Positions 1 through 14,000 of a stretch of 64,000 nucleotides of DNA are shown in pieces (the stretch's first letter is position 1; every line of letters starts with the position of its first letter). Origin of the DNA: Halichoerus grypus (taxonomy: Eukaryota > Chordata > Mammalia > Carnivora > Phocidae); the NCBI RefSeq assembly GCF_964656455.1, contig NW_027555051.1, forward strand, positions 1-64,000, given 5' to 3'. Both the position numbers and the translations under genes were made by a program. The notes under the pieces were generated by a model. It ran no database searches. It saw only the letters and a program-made list of their open reading frames with translations, and had not been told where the DNA came from.

Positions 1-640
1 CCACCCACGTGCCCCAGACTCATCTTAATTCCTGATGACTTGTATTTTCCTAAAGGTTTCCTCAAAGCAATGTGGTAAGCATCATAAAACCAAGAAATGT
101 CAAAAACACGTAGGGATTGAGGATACGTGTCTCCAGGTTCTGAATCGAAAGTCTACCTTCTAAGGTGGACTGCTGCCAGTTAGCTGTGATTAGCTAGGCT
201 CAAATCATACTAGCTCTAGTCTCAGGGGCACTTCTCCTAGTCCTATTAATGGCTTTTTTTGGATTACATCCATCATCTTATTTAATCTACACAACAATTC
301 TAAGATTTAGACCTTATTTTTATCCACATTTTAGAGATGAATAAACTGATGCTGAGCTAGAATAACTGGCCAAAGATAATATAGCTGGTAAATGGGGGCA
401 CAGGACTTTACACTCTGGAGAGGTTGTTTGACATCAAGTCAAGTCCTTTTCTCTCAATGATGCCAGTTCTTTTCAACCTGTTCCAAAGGGCACTGGAATC
501 CTGTGGTGCCTCAAGAGCCCCTGAGCGAAAAGAGGAGGGAGGAGAAGAAAGGCCCCTTGCTCTGGCTTCAACCAGAGCACATCTAATATACATAAATATA
601 TACATTATGTTTATATATTTATATAGTATAAGTATCTAAT

Positions 641-675
641 GATATATCATATATATAACTACATACATATGTATG

Positions 676-718
<43 letters not shown>
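641..718. repeat. AT microsatellite, unit 1
   Basis: Long (AT)n run at about 682-716 preceded by imperfect AT repeats. The corresponding tracts in the other units differ in length and interruptions. Confidence 0.9.
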
Positions 719-1026
719 CACCCGTTTAGAATTTTGTTAGCAAATATTCCCAGACACTGTAGCATACCATGATGAGTCCTAATGCCGTTATGATCTGCAC
801 TAGAAACTTCTTGAAGTCAGAGACCTCATCTTATCCTTTCTTTGGTCTCACAACAGTGTGGAACCTCCCTTGACCTGTGAGCCAGCCTTCGGAACAAGGA
901 GCAGATGGAAATCATTGCCCTGGCGATGCTCTGGGCTCCAGAAGAGCGCTGTCTAAGCATCTCCCATGACCCCTGGCAACCTTGCTGTCTGCTTCTCACT
1001 AAAGCCAATTAAATGATTCCCGGTAC

Positions 1027-1138
1027 CTGCAGCCTTCTCGCTGTTAGCACGACTCATTGAGTTCTCTCCCAAGAGGGAAGTGATGTCTTCTCCAAATATT
1101 CTGAGGCAGTTTTCAATGAGAAATGCGACAAGAGAAAT
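1027..1138 (-). CDS. ARHGAP20-like: RhoGAP cassette 1, exon E
   Basis: 112-bp open exon, acceptor GTGTTACAG, proposed donor GTACCG. The peptide is identical in the recognised stretch to copy 3 (FLIENCLRIFGEDITSLLGE). It is the last family exon visible before the left edge. Confidence 0.8.
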
Positions 1139-4100
1139 CTGTAACACAAAAAGACAAAAATGGGGTGCTGTCTTTCATAGGGCATAGTGATAAATCACAT
1201 TTTGTATATAGACCTTGGATCTAAGAAAAAATGTGAAAGACTTCCCAGAAAAATTCAGAGTTGAGAAAAATACAGAGAGACCAGGAGCGCCTGGGTGGCT
1301 CAGTCAGTTAAGCGTCTGCCTTCGGCTCAGGTCATGATCCCAGGGTGCTGGGATCAGCCCTACATCGGGCTCCCTGCTCAGCGGGAAGCCTGCTTCTCCC
1401 TCTCCCACTTCCCCGGCTTGTGTTCCCTCTCTCGCTGTGTCTCTCTCTGTCAAGTAAATAAATAAAAGCTTAAAAAAAAACAAAAAACAGGGCGCCTGGG
1501 TGGCTCAGTTGGTTAAGCGACTGCCTTCGGCTCAGGTCATGATCCTGGAGTCCCTGGATCGAGTCCCGCATCGGGCTCCCTGCTCAGCAGGGAGCCTGCT
1601 TCTCCCTCTGACCCTCCCCCCTCTCATGTGCTCTCTCTCTCTCATTCTCTCTGTCTCAAATAAATAAATAAAAAATCTTTAAAAAAAAAAAAAAAACAAA
1701 AAACAAAAAACATAGAGACCAGAGTTCTCTAAGAAATAACTTCGAAAGAGTGATACTTTCCTGTGTACTTTGGGTACACATTTTAAAATACTGCTCATCA
1801 GTGGGCTAAAGTTATAATGCGTGGCCTAGTTTAATAGCTAACATTTTGGGATCAGTGGTGACGTCTTGAAGCCTAGGATACATTTCGGGGCCCCTCAGTT
1901 GAGCGTCTGACTCTTGATTTCGGCTCAGATCACGATCTCATGGTGGTGAGATCCAGCCCCACTTGGAGCCAACTTTGGGCTCCGTGCTCAGCGGGGAATC
2001 GGCTTGGGCTTCTCCCTCTCCCTCTCCCTCTCCCTCTTCTTCTGCCCCTGCCCCGCTCACGCTCTCTCTTTCCCTCTCTCAAATAAATACATATCAAAAG
2101 ATAAATAAAACTAGGATCATTTTCAAAGTAGCCTACCTTAGTAAAGTTTACTTAGTTTTTGTTTTTACATTTTGTTTCCAGTTTTATTGAGCTGTAACTG
2201 ATGTATAACATCTTATTAAACTTTATAAAGTATGAACAAAAACTTAAGAAAACCATTTCTTAACTGAAGAAGTATCTCAAAGTTGGGAAGCAGAGATTTT
2301 TGTGGGGTTGTGAGGGAAAACCCACACAGCTGGAGAGAAAACGTATCTGTCTGTCTAACTTCAGTCCCTTCTCATGCATTGCTTTGCCTCATGCTGGCTC
2401 TCTGTGTGCGCTTGGGGAAGACCTGTCATCTTGTTAGGATGTTCTGGAATCTTTTGCTAGTTTCCGTATGACGTAGCAGAGGTGAAATAGTAGCCGAGTA
2501 CTTTTCTAGATGAGCCACAATTTGCAGAGGAAAGCCAATGTGTTTGGAGCCATGGGAGCTCATATTGCCCAAGCCACCTAGGATGCGCCAGTCATGAGCA
2601 GAGGAGCTGACTGTTGTCGCCATTGTGTAGCGAGGAAACCATGGCTTTACCCAAGGTTACAAGTCCCTCAGGGATTAGGCTGAGAGTTGAACCCTGACTG
2701 GTAAAGCTCCAAAGCCCAGGTTCTTTTCTATCGTATCACACGACTCTTCTGTCTCTCGTTTAGTCAGTCTAGTGTTTAGTCTCCTGGAGGGGGAAGAAGT
2801 GACTCGACTGCTCCGAGTTTCCCGTTTAACGACACCCCTTCCCAGACCCCACCAGAGTAGGATAAAGAACTCTGCCACTCCACAGGGGCCTAATGAAAAT
2901 GTGCACTTCACAAAGTTCCATCCGTCAGAGTTACTACTGCACATGTCCGGTTCAAAGTAGGGATTCTACCCCTGGGGGACAAAAATGAGAGCTCTCATTA
3001 CCTTTTTTATCAAGTTGTCTTCCAATTCCAAGCTGCCGGAATTAGGTGGGCAAAGAAGGCTTGGGGTTATACACGCTGATAAATTATAAGCTGTCATCTG
3101 ATTGGATGAGGAATGTTGCTCAATGTTGTATAACACTCCAAAAAGGTATCGCAAGAGAACCACATTTGCTCTTGGCAGCTGGGCTAAAAGCCTAAGGTCA
3201 GAAAAATACACTTTTAAATTAGGCAAGGGATTCCACTTAGGAGGTTGGAAATACAGAGACAGGGAACAGGATACATCCTTGTGTATCTAGCACACAACCC
3301 GCTGTAGCAGAGTTCCAGGCATGAATGTATACAAAATTGTTGCACTGAATTCAGTTCCTGAGCCAGATAAACACTTCTCTGGTTAGTTAAATGTATGACA
3401 GACTCTTAAGGTCATAACCCTGGCAGTCGATGCTCTTGCATCTGTCCTGGACCAGGGGATGTCGTCTACCAGTTTCATGGATCCAGAAGGTGTAAAACGG
3501 CCAAGGATTCCACATTAATAACATCAGGAGAAGAACAATAAGAGCCCTAAAGCGTGCCTCTATTCTGAAGCTGACCCCCATGGGTGTGAAGAATTGAAAC
3601 TCTTTGGCATCGGTCATGATTTTAGTGGGCAAAGCTGCAAAACGTAAGCCAATGTTCTCCTAATAGTATGTTGGCTGTATTTCTGAGATGTGACCAGAGT
3701 AGAGTAATTATTGCATCATTACCTCTGGGCTGCAGTTATCTTCTCCTCTTCGTTCCCTTGATCAATAACACTGAGCCATTTGTCATAGAGATCGGTTAAC
3801 AATACACTTCCTGGGATATTTCTAAGAAAATCCTTATGGAGATAAAAAATATGTATATATATTATAGAAAATATGTATTGGAAATATTACAGAGAAAATA
3901 TGTAGTTAAAAAATTCAGTTCAGCCCCCACTTCCTTCACAGATAGCCAAACTGTGACCCACACGGAGCTCGCCTCTGACTCTCCGTTTACTGGCACACGC
4001 AGGAGCAGGTGCTTGGATTTTCTCCCGCTAAAACTTAGAGGCAGAAAAGCAGAGCTTAGGCTGTGGTGGAAATGAACATAAAGCTCCCTTCTATCATCTG

Positions 4101-7100
4101 GAACTTATTTTTTGTGTGTGCTTTTTTTGCAAAGTACCACAAACTGACAGGGTCTGGCCATAGACCATCCTAAATCCTATTAGCTTCTTGGACAGAAACA
4201 CACATACCCATGTTGCTTGTTTTAAACACAGTGCTAGCTCTTAATTCTAGCAAGAAAAGTTCTGAAACAATCAAAACACAAACAGGTGGGCTCTTGCACA
4301 CGTATTAGGAAAGAACTAGGTCTTCTCACTCGGGGTATGTGTGCTCCCTGGAAGAAAGCTTCTCTCATAATTGCTTCATTCTTCCTTTTCTTAGCTGTCT
4401 AAAAGGCGAGAGTCTACTGGCAGACTCACTGTGGTCCTGAGGATAGATTCATTTCTAGTTTAGGCCAATTCTCCAGTTAGTTTGACATGTTATTATCAAG
4501 GCCAAGGTTGCAGAGACTGATTCTCCACCAAGATCAGTCAACTTCAGGAAGAGAAAACTTTAGAAATGTCTAAGCACTATACCCACAAGTGCTCACCCTC
4601 TTCCTAGTCGGTGCTTATCACACGGAATCAGGAAAGAACCTACTCACTCTTGCTAGAAAATCGATTCCATGTGTGCACCTTACAGAGGGCAACACCCATC
4701 TTGCTACCTAGTGTATCATCATTCTTCTCCTGTCTCCTGAGGCCTATATGTATATTACTACTGGATATCACTATGGCCCCAGTATAAGAGTGGTTGCCTA
4801 AGTCATTTCTGGACTTTGCTATTTATCACATCTTCGAACATTAATGGGGGACAAGGAAAGACCAAACGTGACAGATTCTAAGACTGCAGTCATTACTATA
4901 TTAGCATAGGGTTGTTCAGACCTGTTAATAAGTGCCAAAGTGGATGGATTAAATTCTTCCTCTGTTCTACTTCTTTTGGAATCTTTGCCTTCATTAGGAG
5001 GGTGGTGAGGATATTTGCTTTGGTAAACAGTGTGTATGTGTCAGTGCATATTTTGAAATTTTTTTCATGACTCGTAATCATTTCAGTATTAGTATTTTGC
5101 ATGGAGTCTTCCGGAGTGAAGTTGGAGAGGATGGTGTGTGATGAAAACAGAATGTATTTCTAACATATAGGGCTTTTAACTCCTAAAGTAGCTTCCTTAA
5201 ATTTTGAATTTGTCAAGCGTTTTTCAGTTTCTCAGGTTCTTAATCTATTATGTCCATTATGGTTCTTGAGCAGTCATGATGAAGGACACCAATCATAGCT
5301 TCAGTTACTCATGTGTGCATAATGCTAGAACCTTCCCTACCTTTAAGACGGATGCGACCACAAGAACAGATTCTCTGTACAGGTTCACTTTGACCCCAGA
5401 ATTTAGTTTATCCTTTAGATCTCTGCATGATATTATATTGGCTGATTTGCTGAAGATGCCTTCTGTGAGTGGCTCTTTTTGATTAATAAAGGAAAGCATA
5501 CCCTGTAGGAAGAAAAGAAAAGTATATGGCATCTCATATCCACAAACGCAGAGCACAAGCTTGGCTTCGTTTTGAAAGAGAAGGGGAATGTAATGGTACA
5601 CTGTTTTAGAGCGGTAAGGACGAAAGTCTATTTAGATTGGTTTTTTTTTCAGTGTCTCTCTCTATACTTCCTACCCAAATATCCATTTTACAGTCATACA
5701 CTGAAACATTTTTAACACTTCTTTTAGTCATATTTTCCTTTCCATTGAGTTTACATTTTTAAGTCAAACATTTCTGTTTCAAGGCCTTTGCGGAATCACC
5801 GTCTGTTTCCTACTTTACCATTCTTTTCTCATTATTCCCTTACATGGATGCTCTTCCCCAAGTATGGTAGTCGATTTAGGAAATACTCATTTCCCATTTG
5901 TTTATTTCTCTTTAAGTGCCTGTATACTCCATTCCTACTTGTTCTATTTCCTTCCCTCTTTTAAAGTCAGGCTCAAAAACTCTCTTGTCCTTCTCTGATT
6001 ACCCTCCCTTCTCATGAGTCTTTCATTGTCTTTTGCTCTATCTTCATGTCCTCTCCCTGCTGTGTAGAAAGTTAATGAGGGCTGCACTCAGGGAATCCAA
6101 CGGATCTGAAGTCTATTATGCTACGTATCTATTGTGTGAGCTGGGGCACATACATACTGTACTGAGGCTTTTCTGATTCGTTTGGGAAGTGCGGAGGATG
6201 ATAATCCTAGCTAGCCCCTAAATTTGCTGTGATGCAAGGAACTGGGGGAGTAGCTAGCAGGTAACATGCTAGCTAATATGATACATTTCTTCATGTCTAG
6301 CAGAACGTTCCCTCCATCCCGTACAGTGCTTGCAGAGACACCGAATACTCAGTGAATGTCAACACTGACAATTCACTATAGCAGTTTGAGATAACACAGG
6401 CCAAATTCTGGGGCTTTCATGTGACATATTCTGTTAGGATTAACAGATTCTTATTTGCCAGAGGATGAATCTAGGCTCGTGTTAGATGTTTGCAGTTGTT
6501 AGACTGAGTAGACTCCGCTGAAGGAGACTTGAGACTAATGTGAGTTCAGGAAGGCAATGAAGGGAGACTGTGAAGATGAGCTGGACTCTCAGAGACTCAC
6601 ATACACAGAGTCCAGTTTGACTGATCTGAACAGGACTCCGTGGGTCTTTGTGGAAACAAGAGACAAGTGGAATGGACAACAATGTCTTTTCCTGTTGCAT
6701 TTGCCTCATGACTCTGCAGGACTTAAATCAGATTCTCTTCTTTGAAATAACAGTAACAGAGCTTCTCAGCCAAAGCCAGTGGCTGTCCAATGACTTCTCT
6801 ATTTGGGGATAGATTTGGTTGAGGACGCTTGGCCTCTAAAGATTCCCCTCCTCAGGTGGGCTATAGAAGACCAAAATGAGATGACCTACCAGAATTGGGA
6901 AGGCCAGGTTGTCTTTATCACACACATCCGTGAGGGAAACTCCAAAGAGCTGTCCCGGCTTTGCAGAAGGTGGGGCTGTGCCCTGGTTGTCCTGGCAAGT
7001 GCTGCAACCCCGACAAAAGGCCCTGTCTCCGAAAGAACGGCTTTTCACTGTCTTCTGGCCGGAGTCTAAGGAAGAAGTGAGAGTACTAGTAGTAGTAGTT

Positions 7101-8002
7101 GTTGTTTAATACGCTGAACCTTCTTTTTCCTTCTTTTTTTTTTTTTAAAGATTTTATTTATTTTTTGACAGAGAGAGAGAGACAGCGAGAGAGGGAACAC
7201 AAGCAGGGGGAGGGGGAGAGGGAGAAGCAGGCTTCCCTCGGAGCAGGGAGCCCGATGCGGGGCTCGATCCCAGGACCCCGGGATCATGACCTGAGCTGAA
7301 GGCAGACGCTTAACGACTGAGCCACCCAGGTGCCCCAGACTCATCTTAATTCCTGATGACTTGTATTTTCCTAAAGGTTTCCTCAAAGCAATGTGGTAAG
7401 CATCATAAAACCAAGAAATGTCAAAAGCATGTAGGGATTGATGATACGTGTCTCCAGGTTCTTAATCGAAAGTCTACCTTCTAAGGTGGACTGCTGCCAG
7501 TTAGCTGTGATTAGCTAGGCTCAAATCATACTAGCTCTAGTCTCAGGGGCACTTCTCTTAGTCCTATTAATGGCTTTTTTTGGATTACATCCATCATCTT
7601 ATTTAATCTACACAACAATTCTAAGATTTAGTCCTTATTTTTATCCACATTTTAGAGATGAATAAACTGATGCTGAGCTAGAATAACTGGCCAAAGATAA
7701 TATAGCTGGTAAATGGGGGCACAGGAATTTACACTCTTGAAAGGTTGTTTGACATCAAGTTAAGTCCTTTTTTCTCAGTGATGCCAGTTCTTTTCAACCC
7801 GTTGTAAAGGGCACTGGAATCCTGTGGTGCCTCAAGAGCCCCTGAGTGAAAAGAGGAGGGAGGAGAAGAAAGTCCCCTTGCTCTGGCTTCAACCAGAGCA
7901 CATCTGATATACATAAATATATACATTATGTTTATATATTTATATAGTATAAGTATCTAATTATATATTATAATTATAACTACATACATATGTAGTTATA
8001 TA

Positions 8003-8034
<32 letters not shown>

Positions 8035-11000
8035 GCACCCATTTAGATATTTGTGACAATAAATTCCCAAACACTGTAGCATACCATGATGAGTCCTAAT
8101 GCCATTGTGATCTACATTAGAATCTTCTTGAAGTCAGAGACCTCATCTTATCCTTTCTTTGGTCTCACAACAGTGTGCAACCTCCCTTGACCTGTGAGCC
8201 AGCCTTCGGAACAAGGAGCAGATGGAAATCCCTGCCCTGGCGATGCTTGGGGCTCCAGAAGAGCGCTGTCTAAGCATCTCCCATGACCCCTGGCAACCTT
8301 GCTGTCTGCTTCTCACTAAAGCCAATTAAATGATTCCCGGTACCTGCAGCCTTCTCGCTGTTAGCACGACTCATTGAGTTCTCTCCCAAGAGGGAAGTGA
8401 TGTCTTCTCCAAATATTCTGAGGCAATTTTCAAGGAGAATTTGGACAAGAGATATCTGTAACACAAAAAGACAAAAATGGGGTGCTCTTTTTCATAGGGC
8501 ATAGTTATAAATCACATTTTGTATATAGACCTTGGATCTAAGAAAAAATGTGAAAGACTTCCCAGAAAAATTCAGAGTTGAGACAAATACGTAGAAACCT
8601 GGGGCGCCTGGGTGGCTCAGTTGGTTAAGCGTCTGCCTTCAGCTCAGGTCCTCATCCCAGGGTGCTGGGATCAGCCCTACATCGGGCTCCCTGCTCAGCA
8701 GGAAGCCTGCTTCTCCCTCTCCCACTCCCCTGGCTTGTGTTCCCTCTATCACTGTGTCTCTCTCTGTCAAGTAAATAAATAAAAGCTTAAAAAAAACCAA
8801 AAAAACAAAAAACTTAGAGACCAGAGTTCTCTAAGAAATAACTTAGAAAGAGTGATACTTTCCCGTGTACTTTGGGTACACATTTTAAAATACTGCACCT
8901 CAGTGGGCTAAAGTTATAATGCATGGCCTAGTTTAATAGCTAACATTTTGGGAACAGTGGTGACGTCTTTAAGCCTAGGATACATTTCGGGGCCCCTCAG
9001 TTGAGCGTCTGACTCTTGATTTCGGCTCAGATCACGATCTCATGGTGGTGAGATCCAGCCCTACACGGAGCCAACTTTGGGCTCCGTGCTCAGCGGGAAA
9101 TTGGCTTGGCTTCTCCCTATCCCTCTTCTTCTGCCCCTGCCCCGCTCACACTCTCTCTTTCCCTCTCTCAAATAAATACATATTAAAAAATAAATAAAAC
9201 TAGGATAATTTTCAAAGTAGCCTACCTTAGTAAAGTTTACTTAGTTTTTGTTTTTACATTTTGTTTCCAGTTTTATTGAGCTGTAACTGATGTTGAACAT
9301 CCTATTAAACTTTATAAAGTATGAACAAAAACTTAAGAAAACCATTTCTTAACTGAAGAAGTATCTCAAAGTTGGGAAGCAGAGATTTTTGTGGGGTTGT
9401 GAGGGAAAACCCTCACAGCTGGAGAGAAAACATATCTGTTTGTCTAACTTCAGTCACTTCTCATGCATTGCTTTGCGTAATGCTGGCTCTCTGTGGGAGC
9501 TTGGGGAAGACCTGTCATCTTGTTAGGATGTTCAGGAATCTTTTCCTAGTTTCTGTATGATGTAGCCGAGGTGAAATAGTAGCCGAGTACTTCTCTAGAT
9601 GAGCCACAATTTGCAGAGGAAAGCCAATGTGTTTGGAGCCATGGGAGCTCATATTGCCCAAGCCACCTAGGATGTGCCAGTCATGAGCAGAGGAGCTGAC
9701 TGTTGTCGCCATTGTGTAGCGAGGAAACCATGGCTTTACCCAAGGTTACAAGTCCCTCAGGGATTAGGCTGAGAGTTGAACCTTGACTGGTAAAGCTCCA
9801 AAGCCCAGGTTCTTTTCTATCGTATCACACGACTCTTCTGTCTCTAGTTTAGTCAGTCGAGTGTTTAGTCTCCTGGAGGGGGAAGAAGTGACTCGACTGC
9901 TCCGAGTTTCCCGTTTAACGACACCCCTTCCCAGACCCCAGCAGAGTAGGATAAAGAACTCTGCCACTCCACAGGGGCCTAATGAAAATGTGCACTTCAC
10001 AAAGTTCCATCCGTCAGAGTTACTACTGCACATGTCCGGTTCAAAGTAGGGATTCTACCCCTGGGGGACAAAAATGAGAGCTCTCATTACCTTTTTTATC
10101 AAGTTGTCTTCCAATTCCAAGCTGCCAGAATTAGGTGGGCAAAGAAGGTTTGGGGCTATACACACTGATAAATTATAAGCTGTCATCTGATTGGATGAGG
10201 AATGTTGCTCAATGTTGTATAACACTCCAAAAAGGTATCGCAAGAGAACCACATTTGCTCTTGGCAGCTGGGCTAAAAGCCTAAGGTCAGAAAAATACAC
10301 TTTTAAATTAGGCAAGTGATTCCACTTAGGAGGTTGGAAATACAGAGACAGGGAACAGGATAGATCCTTGTGTATCTAGCACACAACCCGCCGTAGCAGA
10401 GTTCCAGGCATGAATGTATACAAAATTGTTGCACTGAATTCAGTTCCTGAGCCAGATAAAAACTTCTCTGGTTAGTTAAATGTTTGACAGACTCTTAAGG
10501 TCATAACCCTGGCAGTCGATGCTCTTGCATCTGTCTTGGACCAGGGGATTTCGTCGACCAGTTTCACGTATCCACATCTTGTAAAACGGCCAATGATTCC
10601 ACATTAATAATATCAGGAGAAGAACAATAACAGCCCTAAAGCGTGCCTCTACTCTGAAGCTGACCCCCATGGGTGTGAAGAATTGAAACTCTTTGGCATC
10701 GGTCATGATTTTAGTGGGCAAAGCTGCAAAACGTAAGCCAATGTTCTCCTAATAGTATGTTGGCTGTATTTCTGAGATGTGACCAGAGTAGAGTAATTAT
10801 TGCATCATTACCTCTGGGCTGCAGTTATCTTCTCTTCGTTCCCTTGATGACTAACACCGAGCCATTTGTCATAGTGATCGGATAAGAGTATAGTTCCTTG
10901 GATATTTCTCAGGAAATCCTTATGAAGATAATAAAAATGTATATATATTATAGAAAATATGTATTGGAAATATTACAGAGAAAATATGTAGTTAAAAAAT

Positions 11001-14000
11001 TCAGTTCATCCCCCAATTCCTTCACAGATACCCAAACTGTGACCCACACGGAGCTCGCCTCTGACTCTCCTTTGACTGGCACACGCAGGAGCAGGTGCTT
11101 GGATTTTCTCCCGCTAAAATTTAGAGGCATAAAAGCAGAGCTTAGGCTGTGGTGGAAATGAACATAAAGCTCCCTTCTATCTTCTGTAACTTATTTTTTG
11201 TGTGTGCTTTTTTTGCAAAGTACCACAAACTGACAAGGTCTGGCTATAGAGCATCCTAAATCCTATTAGCTTCTTGGACAGAAACACACATACCCATGTT
11301 GCTTGTTTTAGACACAGTGCTAGCTCTTAATTCTAGCAAGAAAAGTTCTGAAACAGTCAAAACACAAACAGGTGGGCTCTTGCACACATATTAGGAAAGA
11401 AGTAGGTCTTCTCACTCGGGGTATGTGTGCTCCCTGGAAGAAAGCTTCTCTCATAATTGCTTCATTCTTCCTTTTCTTAGCTGTCTAAAAGGCGAGAGTC
11501 TAATGGCAGACTCACTGTGGTCCTGAGGATAGATTCATTTCTAGTTTAGGCCAATTCTCCAGTTAGTTTGACATGATATTATCAAGGCCAAGGTTGCAGA
11601 GTCTGATTCTCCACCAAGATCAGTCAACTTCAGGAAGAGAAAACTTTAGAAATGTCTAAGCACTATACCCACAAGTGTTCCCCCTCCTCCTTGTCGGTGC
11701 TTATCACACGGAATCAGGAAAGAACCTACTTACTCTTGCTAGAAAATCGATTCCATGTGTGCACCTTACAGAGGGCAGTACTCATCTTGCTACCTAGTGT
11801 ATCATCATTCTTCTCCTGTCTCCTGATGCCTATATGTATATTACTACTAGATATCACCATGGCCCCAGTGTAGGAGTGGTTACCTAAGTCATTTCTGGAC
11901 TTTGCTATTTATCACATCTTCGAACATTAATGGGGGACAAGGGAAGACCAAATGTGACTGAGATTCTAAGACTGTAGTCAACTACATTAACATAGGGTTG
12001 TTCAGAGCTGCTAATAAGTGCCAAGTTGGATGGATTAAATTCTCCCCCTGTTCTATTTCTTTTGGAATCTTTGCCTTCATTAGGAGGGTGGCGAGGATAT
12101 TTGCTTTGGTAAACAGTGTGTATGTGTCAGTGCGTATTTTGAAATTTATTATCATGACTCGTAGTCATTTCAGTATTAGTATTTTGCATGGAGTCTTCAG
12201 GAGTGAAGGTGGGGAGGGCGGTGTGTGGTGAAAACAGAAAGTATTACTAACATATGGGGCTTTTAACTCCTAAAGTAGCTTCCTTAAATTTTGAATTTGT
12301 CAAGCGTTTTTCAGTTTCTCAGGTTCTTAACCTATGATGCCCATTATGGTTCTTGAGCAGTCATGATGAAGGACACCAATCATAGCTTCAGTTACTCGTG
12401 TGGGGATAATGCTAGAACCTTCCCTACCTTTAAGACGGATGCGACCACAAGAAGAGATTCGCTGTACAGGTTCACTTTTACCCCAAAATTTAGTTTCTCC
12501 TTTAGATCTCTGCATGATATTATATTGGCTGATTTGCTGAAGATGCCTTCTGTGAGTGGCTCTTTTTGATTAATAAAGGAAAGCATACCCTGTAGGAAGA
12601 AAAGAAAAGTATATGGCATCTCAAATCCAGAAACGCAGAGCACAAGCTTGTCTTCGTTTTGAAAGAGGAGGGGAATGTATTGGCACACTGTTTTAGAGCG
12701 GTAAGGACGAAAGTCTATTTAGATTGGTTTTTTTTCAGTGTCTCTCTCTATACTTTCTACCCAAATATCCATTTTACAGTCATACACTGAAACATTTTTA
12801 ACACTTCTTTTAGTCATATTTTCCTTTCCATTGAGTTTACACTTTTAAGTCAAACATTTCTGCTTCAAGGCCTTTGCGGAATCACCGTCTGTTTCCTACT
12901 TTACCATTCTTTTCTCATTATTCCCTTACATAGATGCTCTTCCCCAAGTAGGGAAGTCGATTTAGGAAATACTCATTTCCCATTTGTTTATTTCTCTTTA
13001 AGTGCCTGTATACTCCATTCCTACTTGTTCTATTTCCTTCCCTCTTTTAAAGTCAGGCTCAAAAACTCTCTTGTCCTTCTCTAATTACCCTACCTTCTCA
13101 TGAGTCTTTCATTGTCTTTTGCTCTATTTTCATGTCCTCTCCCTGCTGTGTAGAAAGTTAATGAGGGCTGCACTCAGGGAATCCGACGGATCTAAAGTCT
13201 ATTATACTACTTATCTATTGTGTGACCTGGGGCACATACATACTGTACTGAGGCTATTCTGATTCGTTTGGGATGATAATCCTAGCTAGCCCCTAAATTT
13301 GCTGTGATGCAAGGAACTGGGGGAGTAGCTAGCAGGTAACATGCTAGCTAATATGATACATTTCTTCATGTCTAGCAGAACGTCCTCTCCATCCGTACAG
13401 TGCTTGCAGAGACACTGAATACTCAGTTAATGTCAACACTGACAATTCACTACAGCAGTTTGAGATAACACAGGCCAAACTCTGGGGCTTTCATTTGACA
13501 TATTCTGTTAGGATTAACAGATTCCTATTTGCCAGAGGATGAGTCTATCCTCATGTCAGATGTTTGCAGTTGTTAGACTGAGTAGACTCCGCTGAAGGAG
13601 ACTTGAGACTAATGTGAGTTCAGGAAGGCAATGAAGGGAGAGTGTGAAAATGAGCTGGACTCTCAGAGACTCACATACACAGAGTCCATTTTGACTGATC
13701 TGAACAGGCCTCCATGGGTCTTTGTGGAAACAAGACACAAGTGGAATGGACAACAATGTCTTTTCCTGTTGCATTTGCCTCATGATTCTGCACGACCTCA
13801 ATCAGATTCTACTCTTTGCAATAACAGTAACAGAGCTTCTTAGGCAAAGCCAGTGGCTGTCTAACGACTTCTCCATTTGGGAGTAGATTTGGATGAGGAC
13901 GCTTGGCCTCTCAGACATTCCCCTCCTTAGAGGTCTATAGAAGACCAAAATGAGATGACCTACCAGAATTGGGAAGGCCAGGGTTTCTATATAACACACA

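Larger units (their letters stand above)
16..7336 (-). repeat. Tandem unit 1
   Basis: About 7,321 bp, roughly 250 bp longer than the other copies because of an extra CAN-SINE at 1490-1711. Positions 1-15 are the end of a SINE head, the same junction seen at 7322-7336 and 14390-14404, so another unit or the original left flank lies beyond the window edge. Confidence 0.93.

Noticed and set aside
1284..1330. Possible tRNA-Lys genes at the SINE heads
   Set aside because: The tRNA-like heads belong to CAN-SINEs, with degenerate arms and SINE bodies attached; they are not functional tRNA genes.
2675..2944. 89-codon minus-strand frame repeated in the units
   Set aside because: Overlaps a MIR relic (gaggaaaccatggctttacc, aaggttacaagtccctcag); persists because the units are recent duplicates.
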